In this document: positions 49,280 to 58,172 of the stretch, piece by piece
Numbering within the stretch: the first letter of the stretch is position 1
How the letters are laid out: each line of letters begins with the position of its first letter
NCBI RefSeq assembly: GCF_016107285.1
Contig: NZ_RCVQ01000005.1
Span: 1-64,000, forward strand
DNA: 64,000 nucleotides
DNA from: Roseomonas sp. KE0001
GTDB lineage: Bacteria; Pseudomonadota; Alphaproteobacteria; Acetobacterales; Acetobacteraceae
Reading direction: 5' to 3'
Notes under the pieces: generated by a model
The model's input: only the letters and a program-made list of their open reading frames with translations
The model's database searches: none
Told to the model about the DNA's origin: nothing
Made by a program: the position numbers and the translations under genes

Positions 49280-50137
49280 ATGCGCGAGACCTCGCCGATC
49301 GACCTGCTGCGCCAGGCCCTGCCGGGGCTGCCGCCCCGCCTGCAGGCGGCCGGGCGCTACGTCGCGCAGCACGACTTCGACGCCGCCACGCGCTCCATGC
49401 GCGATCTCGCCGCCGCCGCCGGCGCCCCTCCCGCCACCTTCACTCGTCTGGCCCAGGCCCTGGGCTATACCGGATGGGAGGCCCTGCGTGAGGCGCTGAT
49501 CGAGGCCCGCCGTGGCGCAGGCGGCGCGCCTTATTCGGCGCGGGCGCGGCGGAACCCGGGCGGAGATCTCCCCGCCGCCATGCTGGCGGCCGATGCCGAG
49601 GCCCTGGCGCGCCTCGATCCGGCGCCGGTGGCCGCGGCGGCGCGGGCCCTGCACGAGGCGCCGCGGATCTGGATCGCGGGCTTCCGCTCCTGTCGCGGCG
49701 TGGCGCAGCTGCTGCACTACCAGCTCCGGCTGTTCCGCCCCGACAGCGTGCGGCTGATCGGCGGCGCCGGCCCGGAGGATCTCGACCTCGGCGCGCTGCG
49801 CCCCGGCGACGCGGCGGTGCTGATCAGCTTCGCGCCCTATTCGCGCGCCATCGTCCTGGCCGCCCGCGCGGCGCGGGAGGGCGGCTGCACCACCATCGCC
49901 CTGGCCGACCGGCCGCATGCGGCGATGGCCGAGGGCGCCGCCCACCTGCTGCGCTTCGATGCCGCCACCTCGCCCGGCTTCTTTCCCAGCCTGACCGGCG
50001 CGCTGGCGCTGGCCCAGGCGCTCGCCGCCGCCTGCTTCGCCCTGGGTGGCGAGGCGTCCCTGGTCCGCCTGCGCGAGACCGAGGCGCGGCTGGCCGCCAT
50101 CGCCGCCTATACCCCCGAGCAGGACCTCCCGTCATGA
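49280..50137 (+). CDS. MurR/RpiR-family transcriptional regulator
   Basis: A 285-residue protein with the N-terminal RpiR HTH (about residues 5-75; LPPRLQAAGRYVAQHDFDAATRSMRDLAAAAG) and a SIS (sugar-isomerase-like) effector domain from about 100 (IWIAGFRSCRGVAQLLHYQLRLF). The ATG has no ribosome-binding site because the operator palindrome runs right up to it; leaderless translation is possible. It overlaps the aminotransferase gene by 4 bp and so leads the operon it probably controls. The effector is likely a small amino-acid- or sugar-related compound. Confidence 0.87.
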   Translation: MRETSPIDLLRQALPGLPPRLQAAGRYVAQHDFDAATRSMRDLAAAAGAPPATFTRLAQALGYTGWEALREALIEARRGAGGAPYSARARRNPGGDLPAAMLAADAEALARLDPAPVAAAARALHEAPRIWIAGFRSCRGVAQLLHYQLRLFRPDSVRLIGGAGPEDLDLGALRPGDAAVLISFAPYSRAIVLAARAAREGGCTTIALADRPHAAMAEGAAHLLRFDAATSPGFFPSLTGALALAQALAAACFALGGEASLVRLRETEARLAAIAAYTPEQDLPS

Positions 50138-51495
50138 ACGCCGAACCCGCCGCCCGCCGCAGCCGTGTGCTGCACCGCTCCTCCCGCGCCACGCCGCCGA
50201 TGGCGGTGGGCGGCCACGGCGCCTGGCTGGTCGAGGCCGGCGGGCGCGAGATCCTCGACGCCTCGGGCGGCGCCGCCGTCTCCTGCCTGGGGCATCAGCA
50301 CCCGCGCATCGTCGAGGCGATCAAGCGGCAGGCGGACCGGCTCTGCTACGCCCATACCGGCTTCTTCACCAACGCGCCGGCCGAGGCGCTGGCGGAGGAG
50401 CTGGTCGGCCATGAGCCGGGCGGCCTGGCACAGGCCTATTTCGTCGCCGGCGGCTCGGAGGCGGTGGAGGCCGCCATCAAGCTGGCGCGGCAGTACTTCC
50501 TCGAGATCGGCCAGCCGGAGCGGACGCGCTACATCGCCCGGCGGCAGAGCTATCACGGCAACACGCTGGGCGCGCTCTCGGCCGGCGGCAACGCCTGGCG
50601 CCGGGCGCCCTATGCCCCGCTGCTCTCGCCGGCCTTCAGCCATGTCGCGCCCGCCTTCGCCTATCACGAGCAGCGGCCGGAGGAGGACGAGACGGGCTTC
50701 ACCGCGCGCCTCGCCGCCGAGCTGGAGGCGGAGTTCCAGCGCCTCGGCCCGCAGAATGTCGCGGCCTTCATCGCCGAGCCGGTGGTGGGCGCCACGGCCG
50801 GCTGCGTCCCCGCGCCGGAAGGCTATTTCCGCGCCGTGCGCGAGATCTGCGACCGGCACGGCGCGCTGCTGATCCTGGACGAGGTGATGTGCGGCATGGG
50901 CCGCACCGGCACGCTGCACGCCTGGGAGCAGGAGGGCGTGGCGCCGGACATCCAGGCCATCGCCAAGGGACTGGGCGGCGGCTATCAGCCGATCGGCGCG
51001 GTGCTGTTGCAGGGTCGCATCGCGGAGGCCGTCGAGCGGGGTTCCGGCGCCTTCCAGCACGGGCACACCTACCTGGCCCATGCCATTGCCTGCGCCGCCG
51101 CCCTGGAGGTGCAGACGGTGATCCGGGAGGAGGGGCTTCTGGAGAGGGTCCGCGCCATGGGCGCGCTGCTGGAGCAGCGGCTGACCGAGCGCCTCGGCAA
51201 CCACGCGCATCTCGGCGAGATCCGCGGGCGTGGCCTGTTCCGCGCCGTCGAGCTGGTGGCCGACCGTGCCCGCCGCGCGCCCTTCGACCCGTCCCTGCAG
51301 CTCCATGCCCGGATCAAGCGGGAGGCCTTCGCCCGCGGCCTCGCCTGCTACCCCGGCGGCGGCACGGTGGATGGCCGCGGCGGCGACCATGTGATGCTGG
51401 CGCCGCCCTACATTGTCACCCCGGCCGAGATCGAGTTGATCGTCGAGCGGCTGGGCGAGGCCGTGGACGCCGCGCTGCGCGGCCTGCCCGCCTGA
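50134..51495 (+). CDS. Class III (omega) PLP-dependent aminotransferase
   Basis: A 453-residue aminotransferase with the family landmarks: VAGGSEAVEAAIKLAR, YHGNTLGALS, LLILDEVMCGMGRTG and the PLP lysine in AIAKGLGGGYQPIGA (Lys278). Members transfer amino groups from omega-amino acids, diamines or beta-amino acids. Coupling to an RpiR regulator and a polyamine-type transporter suggests catabolism of an amine or amino-acid derivative, but the substrate is not identifiable. Confidence 0.9.
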   Translation: MNAEPAARRSRVLHRSSRATPPMAVGGHGAWLVEAGGREILDASGGAAVSCLGHQHPRIVEAIKRQADRLCYAHTGFFTNAPAEALAEELVGHEPGGLAQAYFVAGGSEAVEAAIKLARQYFLEIGQPERTRYIARRQSYHGNTLGALSAGGNAWRRAPYAPLLSPAFSHVAPAFAYHEQRPEEDETGFTARLAAELEAEFQRLGPQNVAAFIAEPVVGATAGCVPAPEGYFRAVREICDRHGALLILDEVMCGMGRTGTLHAWEQEGVAPDIQAIAKGLGGGYQPIGAVLLQGRIAEAVERGSGAFQHGHTYLAHAIACAAALEVQTVIREEGLLERVRAMGALLEQRLTERLGNHAHLGEIRGRGLFRAVELVADRARRAPFDPSLQLHARIKREAFARGLACYPGGGTVDGRGGDHVMLAPPYIVTPAEIELIVERLGEAVDAALRGLPA

Positions 51496-51529
51496 TCCCG
51501 CACCTTCCCGAAAGAGAGACACGCACGGC

Positions 51530-52543
51530 ATGATGAAGCCCCTTCTCCTCGCGGCCGGCCTCGCCCTCGCCGCCACCACCGCGCCCGCCATGGCGCAGAC
51601 GCTGGACACGGTGAAGCAGCGCGGCCAGCTGATCTGCGGTGTCAGCACCGGCTTTCCCGGCTTCTCCATGCCGGACAGCCAGGGCGTCTATCGCGGCCTC
51701 GACACCGATTACTGCCGCGCGCTGGCCGCCGCCGTGCTGGGCGACGCCACGAAGGTCCGCTTCGTCGGGCTGACGGCGCAGAACCGCTTCACCGCCCTGC
51801 AATCGGGCGAGGTGGATGTGCTGATGCGCAACTCCACCCAGACCTTCCTGCGCGACGCCTCGATCGGGCTGCAGATGGGGCCGGTGAACTTCCATGACGG
51901 CCAGGGCTTCGCGGTGAAGCGCGAGCTGGGTGTCAGCAAGGTGGCGGAGCTGGACGGCGCCACCATCTGCGTGGCGCAGGGCACCACGCATGAGGTGACG
52001 CTGGGCGACCATGCCCGCGCCCATGGCCTGAAGTTCCAGCCCGTCGTCTTCGAGCGGCCGGACACCATGTACCAGGCCTTCTTCGCCGGCCGCTGCGACG
52101 CCATGACGCAGGACGCCTCGGCGCTCGCCGGCGCGGTCAGCGTGGCGCCCAATCCGCAGGACTACGTGGTGCTCGCCGAGACCATCTCGAAGGAACCGCT
52201 TGGCCCCTTCACCCGCAACGGTGACGCGCAGTGGTCGAAGATCGTCGCCTGGCTGCATCACGGGCTGGTCGAGGCGGAGGAGGCCGGCATCACCCAGGCC
52301 AATGCGGAGGAGCAGGCCAAGGGCGCCAATCCCGTGGCGCAGCGCCTGCTCGGCACATCCGGCGAATTCGGCAGCCGGCTCGGTCTGGACAACCGCTGGA
52401 TGCTGAACGCCGTCAAGGCGGTCGGCAACTACGGCGAGATCTTCGAGCGCAATGTCGGGAAGGGCGGCCAGCTCAAGCTGGAGCGCGGGCTGAACGGCTT
52501 GTGGAGCAAGGGCGGCTTGATGTACGCCATCCCCTTCCGGTAA
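51530..52543 (+). CDS. Amino-acid ABC transporter substrate-binding protein, family 3 (AapJ/BztA-like)
   Basis: A 337-residue protein with a Sec signal peptide (LLLAAGLALAATTAPAMA/Q). The mature protein has RGQLICGVSTGFPGFSMPDSQGVYRGLDTDYCRALAAAVLGD and VDVLMRNSTQTFLRDASIGLQMGP, which resemble general L-amino-acid binding proteins. ATGATG gives two adjacent starts. No family-3 permease follows; instead polyamine-type components do, so it may serve another transporter or cooperate with the one downstream. Confidence 0.87.
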   Translation: MMKPLLLAAGLALAATTAPAMAQTLDTVKQRGQLICGVSTGFPGFSMPDSQGVYRGLDTDYCRALAAAVLGDATKVRFVGLTAQNRFTALQSGEVDVLMRNSTQTFLRDASIGLQMGPVNFHDGQGFAVKRELGVSKVAELDGATICVAQGTTHEVTLGDHARAHGLKFQPVVFERPDTMYQAFFAGRCDAMTQDASALAGAVSVAPNPQDYVVLAETISKEPLGPFTRNGDAQWSKIVAWLHHGLVEAEEAGITQANAEEQAKGANPVAQRLLGTSGEFGSRLGLDNRWMLNAVKAVGNYGEIFERNVGKGGQLKLERGLNGLWSKGGLMYAIPFR

Positions 52544-52565
52544 GTCCGGCACGGGTCCGGGATGG

Positions 52566-52597
52566 GGCGGGGCCGGGCGGGTGCGTCCGGCCCCGCC
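52566..52597 (+). terminator. Perfect GC-rich hairpin between binding-protein and permease genes
   Basis: GGCGGGGCCGG and CCGGCCCCGCC form an 11-bp perfect stem with a 10-nt loop, 22 bp after the binding-protein stop. No T tract follows. Such hairpins in transport operons often protect the binding-protein mRNA or reduce read-through. The remainder of the 180-bp gap shows no gene. Confidence 0.6.
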
Positions 52598-52723
52598 GCC
52601 GATTCCGGGCGGCATCGTCATGGCCTCGGGGCCTGTGGAGGGCGCGGCGACAGGGGTTGCCGAACGGCGCCATCGCCCATAGGGACGCCGTGGGATGAGG
52701 CCGCGACGAAGGAAGGATCGCCG

Positions 52724-53533
52724 ATGAGACCTGCCGACACCCGCCGTTGGCTGCTGCACGGCAGCATCGCCGTCACCTATGCGGTGATCCTGGCGCCGGT
52801 TGTCATGGTCATGGTGATCAGTGTCTTCCGGCAGGAGATCGTGAGCTTCCCGCCCGCCGGCTTCACGCTGGAATGGTACGTCAATGCCTGGGCGCGGCAG
52901 GAGTTCGCCCGCGGCTTCGCCACCAGCTTCCAGGTCGCGCTCCTGGCCACGCTGATCGGCGTGCCGCTCGGCACCGCCGCCGCCCTCGCCCTGCAGCGCA
53001 GCCGCATCCGTGGCAAGGCGGCGCTGAACACCCTGCTGCTCGGCCCGCTCGCCGTGCCGGGCGTGGTCGCGGGTACCGCCCTCTACATGTTCTACCTGCG
53101 CGCGGAGTTCTGGATCGATCGCGACATCACCGCGACGCTGCAGGGGCTGGTCGCGGCGCATGTGCTGCTGACCATCCCCTGGACGGTGCGCCTGGTCTCG
53201 GCGAGCCTCGCCGGGCTCGACGTCTCGGCCGAAGAGGCGGCGGCCAATCTCGGCGCGCGGCCGCTCACCGTCTTCCGCCGCGTCACGCTGCCGATGATGC
53301 GGCCCGGCATCGTCGCCGCGGCGCTGTTCTCCTTCATCCAGAGCTTCGAGAACCTGGAGCTGACGCTGCTGCTGGTGGGGCCTGGGCGCACCACCCTGCC
53401 GGTCGCCATGCTGAGCTACCTGGAATTCCGCGTCGATCCGACGCTGGCCGCCGTGGCCACGGTGCAGATCCTGCTGGTGGCGGTGCTGATGCTGGTCACC
53501 GATCGTTTCGTTAAGCTGTCGCGCGTGGTCTGA
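52724..53533 (+). CDS. ABC transporter permease, PotC-like
   Basis: A 269-residue membrane protein with about six helices and the permease docking loop (EEAAANLGARPLTVFRRVTLPMMRPG). Sequence style matches the spermidine/putrescine group (PotC/YdcV). ATG 52724 has AAGGAAGGA upstream; an open frame extends further 5' but lacks membrane character. Confidence 0.88.
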   Translation: MRPADTRRWLLHGSIAVTYAVILAPVVMVMVISVFRQEIVSFPPAGFTLEWYVNAWARQEFARGFATSFQVALLATLIGVPLGTAAALALQRSRIRGKAALNTLLLGPLAVPGVVAGTALYMFYLRAEFWIDRDITATLQGLVAAHVLLTIPWTVRLVSASLAGLDVSAEEAAANLGARPLTVFRRVTLPMMRPGIVAAALFSFIQSFENLELTLLLVGPGRTTLPVAMLSYLEFRVDPTLAAVATVQILLVAVLMLVTDRFVKLSRVV

Positions 53534-53562
53534 TGCGCCGCCGAGCCGCTGGAGGAGTCTGA

Positions 53563-54612
53563 ATGGGAAGTCTGGTGCTGGAGGCGCTGGTCAAGCGGTA
53601 TGGCGCCTCCACCGCGGTGGAGCGCGTCGATCTCGACGTGCGGCAAGGCGAGATGGTGGCGCTGCTCGGCCCCTCGGGCTGCGGCAAGACGACGACGCTG
53701 CGCATGGTCGCCGGCTTCATCACCCCGAGCGAGGGCAGGGTGCTGATCGGCGGCAGGGATGTCACGCGCATGCCGCCCTACGCGCGCGACACCGGCATGG
53801 TCTTCCAGTCCTACGCCCTCTTCCCGCATATGAGCGTGGCGCAGAACGTCGCCTTCGGGCTGGAGATGCGCAAGGTCGGCCGCGCCGAGCGGGATGCGCG
53901 GGTGATGGAGGCGCTGCGCCTCGTGCAGCTCGACCACCTGGCCGACCGCCTGCCGCGCCAGCTCTCCGGCGGGCAGCAGCAGCGCGTGGCGCTGGCCCGC
54001 GCGCTGGTGGTCAACCCGGCCGTCTTCCTGCTCGACGAGCCGCTCTCCAATCTCGACGCCAAGCTGCGCGGCGAGGTGCGGATGGAGATCCGCGCCCTGC
54101 AGCAGCGCCTCGGCCTAACCACGCTGATCGTCACCCATGACCAGGAGGAGGCGCTGACCATGGCGGACCGGCTGGTGGTGATGGAGAAGGGGCGGGTGCG
54201 GCAGGTCGGCACCGCCGAGCAGCTCTACGAGGACCCGGCCGATCCCTTCGTCGCCGGCTTCGTCGGGCGCTGCAACCTGCTGGAGGGGCGGGTCGAGGCG
54301 CCGGGCCGCTTCCGCACCCGCGCGGGCGACCTCCTGCTCTGCCAGGCCGGCGGCGACGCGGGCGAGGCCATCCTGGCGCTGCGGCCCGAGCGCATCGCGC
54401 TGCGGGCCGGCGGCGAGGGTCCGGCGCGGCTCGCGGCTCTCACTTACCTTGGCGCGCAGACGGAGTACCATGTGGACTTCGGCGCCACGCGGCTGGTGGT
54501 GATCGGCGCCACCCCCGCCGCCGCCGATCCGCTGCGGCGGCTGGCCGCGGGCGACGCCGTGACCCTCGTCTGGGAGGCCTCGGCCGCCCGGCTGCTGCCC
54601 GCCGCCGCCTGA
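53563..54612 (+). CDS. ABC transporter ATP-binding protein, PotA-like
   Basis: A 349-residue ATPase with Walker A GPSGCGKTT, FQSYALFPHMSVAQNVAFGL, signature LSGGQQQR, Walker B FLLDEPLSNLD and switch His in VTHDQEEAL. A C-terminal TOBE domain starts near residue 270, as in polyamine/iron/sugar importers. It is positioned between permease and binding-protein genes of the same system. Confidence 0.92.
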   Translation: MGSLVLEALVKRYGASTAVERVDLDVRQGEMVALLGPSGCGKTTTLRMVAGFITPSEGRVLIGGRDVTRMPPYARDTGMVFQSYALFPHMSVAQNVAFGLEMRKVGRAERDARVMEALRLVQLDHLADRLPRQLSGGQQQRVALARALVVNPAVFLLDEPLSNLDAKLRGEVRMEIRALQQRLGLTTLIVTHDQEEALTMADRLVVMEKGRVRQVGTAEQLYEDPADPFVAGFVGRCNLLEGRVEAPGRFRTRAGDLLLCQAGGDAGEAILALRPERIALRAGGEGPARLAALTYLGAQTEYHVDFGATRLVVIGATPAAADPLRRLAAGDAVTLVWEASAARLLPAAA

Positions 54613-54678
54613 AGCCGCCGTCTGCAACCTTCGCCTGAATTGCCGCCCATCGCATTCCGAGAGACAGGAGACGCGCCC

Positions 54679-55716
54679 ATGACCATCACCCGCCGCGCGG
54701 CGCTCGCCGGCAGCGCCGCCGCCCTCGCCTCGATTACCGCCGGCCTGCCCGGCCATGCCCGCGCGCAAGGCGGGCAGGTCGTCGTCGGCACCTGGGGCGG
54801 CGATTATGGCGAGCTGCTGCGTCAGAACATCGATGCGCCGCTGATGCGGCCCAAGGACATCGAGGTGCTGCAGGACATCGCCAACGCCGATCCGCGCAAG
54901 ACCAAGCTGCTGGCCGAGCGGCAGGCGCGGCGCGGCACCTATGACGTGGCCTGCCTGTCCGATACCGACATGCACATGATCGGCCAGCAGAACGTCTTCG
55001 ACACGATCGACACCGCGAAGCTCAGCCGCAACGGCGCCATCATCCCGGCGCTGCGCAAGCCCTATGCCGTGCCGCATATCTATTCGGCCCTTGTGCTGCT
55101 CTACAATCCGGACAAGATGCCGAAGCCCGAGGGCTTCGCCGCCATGCTGGACCCGAAGTACCGCGGCCGCGTCGGCTTCTCCGACATCCTCTACAGCACC
55201 AACACCTTCGCCGCCGCCATGGCGGCCGGCGGCGCCTTCGACAATTACGAACCGGCGAAGAAGTCGCTGATGGACCTGCGCGGGCTCGATGCCAAGGTCT
55301 ATCCCTCCAACGAGGCGGTGGCCGCCGCGCTCAAGTCGGAGGAGATCTGGATGACGCCGATGTGGCTGGCCCGCGGCTTCATGTGGCAGAAGGCCGGCAT
55401 CCCGGTGAAGCATGTGGTGCCGCAGGAGGGTGCCTATGCCATCGTCTTCGAGTGCGGCGTGCCGAAGAACGCACGCAACAAGGACAACGCCTACACCTGG
55501 CTCGACGCCTCGCTCGACGCCAGGGCCCAGACCGCCTTCGCCGACCGCATGGGCTACCTGCCGACCGTGACCGACGCCGCGCTGCCGCCCGAGATCATGC
55601 AGCAGATCGGCCTGAGCGAGGCGGAGCAGCAGCGGCTGCGCGCGCCGGACTACGACTATCTGCTGAAGAACCACGCCGGGATCCTCGACTTCTGGAACAA
55701 GCAGTTCAAGGGCTGA
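54679..55716 (+). CDS. ABC transporter substrate-binding protein, PotD-like (family 8/13)
   Basis: A 345-residue protein with a Tat-style leader (ITRRAALAGSAAALASITAG). The mature part starts GQVVVGTWGGDYGELL and has YNPDKMPKPEGFAAMLDPKYRGRVGFSD, matching polyamine-type binding proteins. ATG 54679 has AGGAG upstream. It is almost certainly the receptor of the PotA/B/C-like transporter around it. Confidence 0.88.
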   Translation: MTITRRAALAGSAAALASITAGLPGHARAQGGQVVVGTWGGDYGELLRQNIDAPLMRPKDIEVLQDIANADPRKTKLLAERQARRGTYDVACLSDTDMHMIGQQNVFDTIDTAKLSRNGAIIPALRKPYAVPHIYSALVLLYNPDKMPKPEGFAAMLDPKYRGRVGFSDILYSTNTFAAAMAAGGAFDNYEPAKKSLMDLRGLDAKVYPSNEAVAAALKSEEIWMTPMWLARGFMWQKAGIPVKHVVPQEGAYAIVFECGVPKNARNKDNAYTWLDASLDARAQTAFADRMGYLPTVTDAALPPEIMQQIGLSEAEQQRLRAPDYDYLLKNHAGILDFWNKQFKG

Positions 55717-55719
55717 GCC

Positions 55720-56547
55720 ATGGCCGCGCTCGTCCTCCCCGCCGGGCTGCTGGTGGTGCTGTTGCTGGTGGCGCCGATGCTGCTGCTGTTCCGCATCTCG
55801 CTCAACCGCTTCAGCCCGACCGAGCTGATGGTGGAGGCGACGACGGCGCAGAACTATCTCCAGGCCGTCCAGGACCCGTATTACCAGCAGGTGCTGCTGA
55901 CCACGCTCGGCATCGCCCTCGGCTGTACCCTGGTGACGCTGGTCATGGGCTTCCCGGCGGCCTACTGGCTGGCGCGCATGGAGAGCCGCTGGAAGAGCCT
56001 GGCCACCATCGTCACGCTCTTTCCGCTGCTGGTGGGCAATGTGGTGCGCGCGGCGGGCTGGATGGCGCTGCTCGGCAATGAGGGCGCGATCAACGCGGCG
56101 CTGATCGGGCTCGGCCTGATCTCGGCGCCGCTGCCGCTGCTCTACAACACCGGCTCCGTCGTGGTCGGCATCGTCGCCGTGGTGCTGCCCTACATGATCC
56201 TGACGCTCGCCGCCGTGATCGAGGGCATCCCGCGCCAGACGGAGGAGGCGGCCGCCAACCTGGGCGGGCGGCCGATGACGGTGTTCCGCCGCGTGCTGCT
56301 GCCGCTGGCGCTGCCGGGGGTGATGGCGGGTTGCGTCCTGGTCTTCATCCTCTGCATGAACACCTATGCCAGCGCGGTGCTGCTGGGCGGCCCGCAGTTC
56401 AAGATGATGGCGCCCGCCGTGTACGATCAGTTCGTGCGCGGCAACAACTGGCCCTTCGGCGCCGCGCTCGCTTTCATCCTGCTCACCGTGACCCTGGTGC
56501 TGACCGTGCTCGGCAGTGCCCTGATCGGTCGCAAGTACCGTCGCTGA
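55720..56547 (+). CDS. ABC transporter permease, PotB-like
   Basis: A 275-residue membrane protein with six predicted helices and docking loop EEAAANLGGRPMTVFRRVLLPLALPG. It follows the binding-protein gene after 3 bp, and with the PotC-like gene it forms the heterodimeric channel. Confidence 0.88.
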   Translation: MAALVLPAGLLVVLLLVAPMLLLFRISLNRFSPTELMVEATTAQNYLQAVQDPYYQQVLLTTLGIALGCTLVTLVMGFPAAYWLARMESRWKSLATIVTLFPLLVGNVVRAAGWMALLGNEGAINAALIGLGLISAPLPLLYNTGSVVVGIVAVVLPYMILTLAAVIEGIPRQTEEAAANLGGRPMTVFRRVLLPLALPGVMAGCVLVFILCMNTYASAVLLGGPQFKMMAPAVYDQFVRGNNWPFGAALAFILLTVTLVLTVLGSALIGRKYRR

Positions 56548-56570
56548 CGGAGAGGAACGGAGGACCCGCC

Positions 56571-58172
56571 ATGGCCACAGACCAGGACAAGCCCGAGGTC
56601 GGCGAGGAGATGACCGCCCGCAACGCCGCGCGGGGCATGCCGCCGGTGCCGGCGGCGGAGGGGCGCGACCGGGGCGTGGGGCCGTTCCGCCGGCTGGTGC
56701 TGCGCGGCGCCACGGTGATCGACGGCACCGGGGCGCCGCCCTGGGGACCGGTCGACCTCGTCATCGAGCAGGGGCGCATCGCCGCCATCCAGGCCGTGGG
56801 CACGCCGGGCAAGCCGATCGACCCGGCGCGCCGCCCGGCCCCCGGCGAGCATGAGATCGACTGCCACGGCAAGTTCGTGACGCCCGGGCTGATCGACTGC
56901 CACACCCATATCGGCGTGCCCTATCACGCGCTGCACGGCTCGGTCGCCTCGGCCGACTATGTCTATAAGCTCTGGCTGGCGCATGGCGTGACCACGGTAC
57001 GCGAGATGGGCTGCTTCAGCGGCCTCGGCTGGGTGGCGCAGCAGCGGCAGGCCTCGGCGGAGAACGCCATCGCCGCGCCACGCATCCTGGCGCACCCCTA
57101 TTTCCCCGCCGTCAACGACATGCTCAAGACCATCCACACGCCGGAGGAGGGCAGGGCCTGGCTGCGCCGGGCGAAGGAGCGCGGTGCGGATGGCGTGAAG
57201 TTCTTCGGCGCGCCGCCCGCCATCATGAAGGCGGCGCTCGACGAATGCGCCAGGCTCGGCCTGCGCTCCGGCTGCCACCACGCGCAGCAGGCGGTGACGC
57301 GGATGAACGCGCTGACGACCGCCGAATGGGGCCTGACCAGCGCCGAGCACTATTACGGCCTGCCCGAGGCGCTCTATGACGACCGTGTGGTGCAGAGCTA
57401 CCCCACCGGCTACAACTACAATGACGAGTACTTCCGCTTCTCCGCCGCCGGCCAGACCTTCCTGCAGGCGGCGGAGCCGGGCAGCGCGAAGTGGAACGCG
57501 GTGCTCGACCGCTTCCTGGAGATCGGCTTCACCTTCGTCCCCACCATGACGATCTACGACGCCAACCGCGACCTGATGCGGTTCCGGCGCGCCGACTGGC
57601 ATGACGACTACACCTGGCCCAGCATGTGGCGCTACTTCCAGCCGGCGCGGGGCGGGCATGGCGCCTACTGGTACCGCTGGTCGGTCACCAACGAGGTGGA
57701 GTGGAAGCACCACTACCGCCTCTGGATGGCCTTCCTCAACGCCTACAAGAACCGCGGCGGCCGGGTCTGCACCGGCAGCGATTCCGGCTTCATCTTCCAG
57801 ACCTTCGGTTTCGGCTACATCCGCGAGCTGGAGCTGCTGCAGGAGGCCGGCTTCAACGCGCTGGAGGTTTTGCGCTCCGCCACCATCCAGGGCGCCGAGC
57901 TGCTCGGCATCGACCAGGAGACCGGCAGCATCGAGGTCGGCAAGGCGGCCGATCTCCTGGTGCTGGACGAGAACCCGCTGGACGACTGGAAGCTGCTCTA
58001 CGGCACCGGCGCGCTGCGGCTGAACGATGCGACCGGCCGGCCGGAATGGCGCCGCGCCCTGCGCCACACCATCCGCGCCGGGCTGGTCTTCGACGTGGCC
58101 GAGCTACTGGCCGACCTGCGCGGCATGGTGGCGGCCGAGAAGGAGAAGGAAGCGGCGGGCGCCCCCCTGTGA
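56571..58172 (+). CDS. Metal-dependent amidohydrolase family protein
   Basis: A 533-residue amidohydrolase-superfamily protein. The metal site begins with DCHTHIG (His111, His113), followed by SGCHHAQQA and SAEHYYG, and Asp in CTGSDSGF. The C-terminal end has GKAADLLVLDENPL. The first 40 residues are an extra, probably flexible N-terminus. It is transcribed with the polyamine-type importer and its stop codon overlaps the GTPase gene (GTGA), suggesting hydrolysis of the imported compound and metal loading by the GTPase. Substrate unknown. Confidence 0.85.
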   Translation: MATDQDKPEVGEEMTARNAARGMPPVPAAEGRDRGVGPFRRLVLRGATVIDGTGAPPWGPVDLVIEQGRIAAIQAVGTPGKPIDPARRPAPGEHEIDCHGKFVTPGLIDCHTHIGVPYHALHGSVASADYVYKLWLAHGVTTVREMGCFSGLGWVAQQRQASAENAIAAPRILAHPYFPAVNDMLKTIHTPEEGRAWLRRAKERGADGVKFFGAPPAIMKAALDECARLGLRSGCHHAQQAVTRMNALTTAEWGLTSAEHYYGLPEALYDDRVVQSYPTGYNYNDEYFRFSAAGQTFLQAAEPGSAKWNAVLDRFLEIGFTFVPTMTIYDANRDLMRFRRADWHDDYTWPSMWRYFQPARGGHGAYWYRWSVTNEVEWKHHYRLWMAFLNAYKNRGGRVCTGSDSGFIFQTFGFGYIRELELLQEAGFNALEVLRSATIQGAELLGIDQETGSIEVGKAADLLVLDENPLDDWKLLYGTGALRLNDATGRPEWRRALRHTIRAGLVFDVAELLADLRGMVAAEKEKEAAGAPL

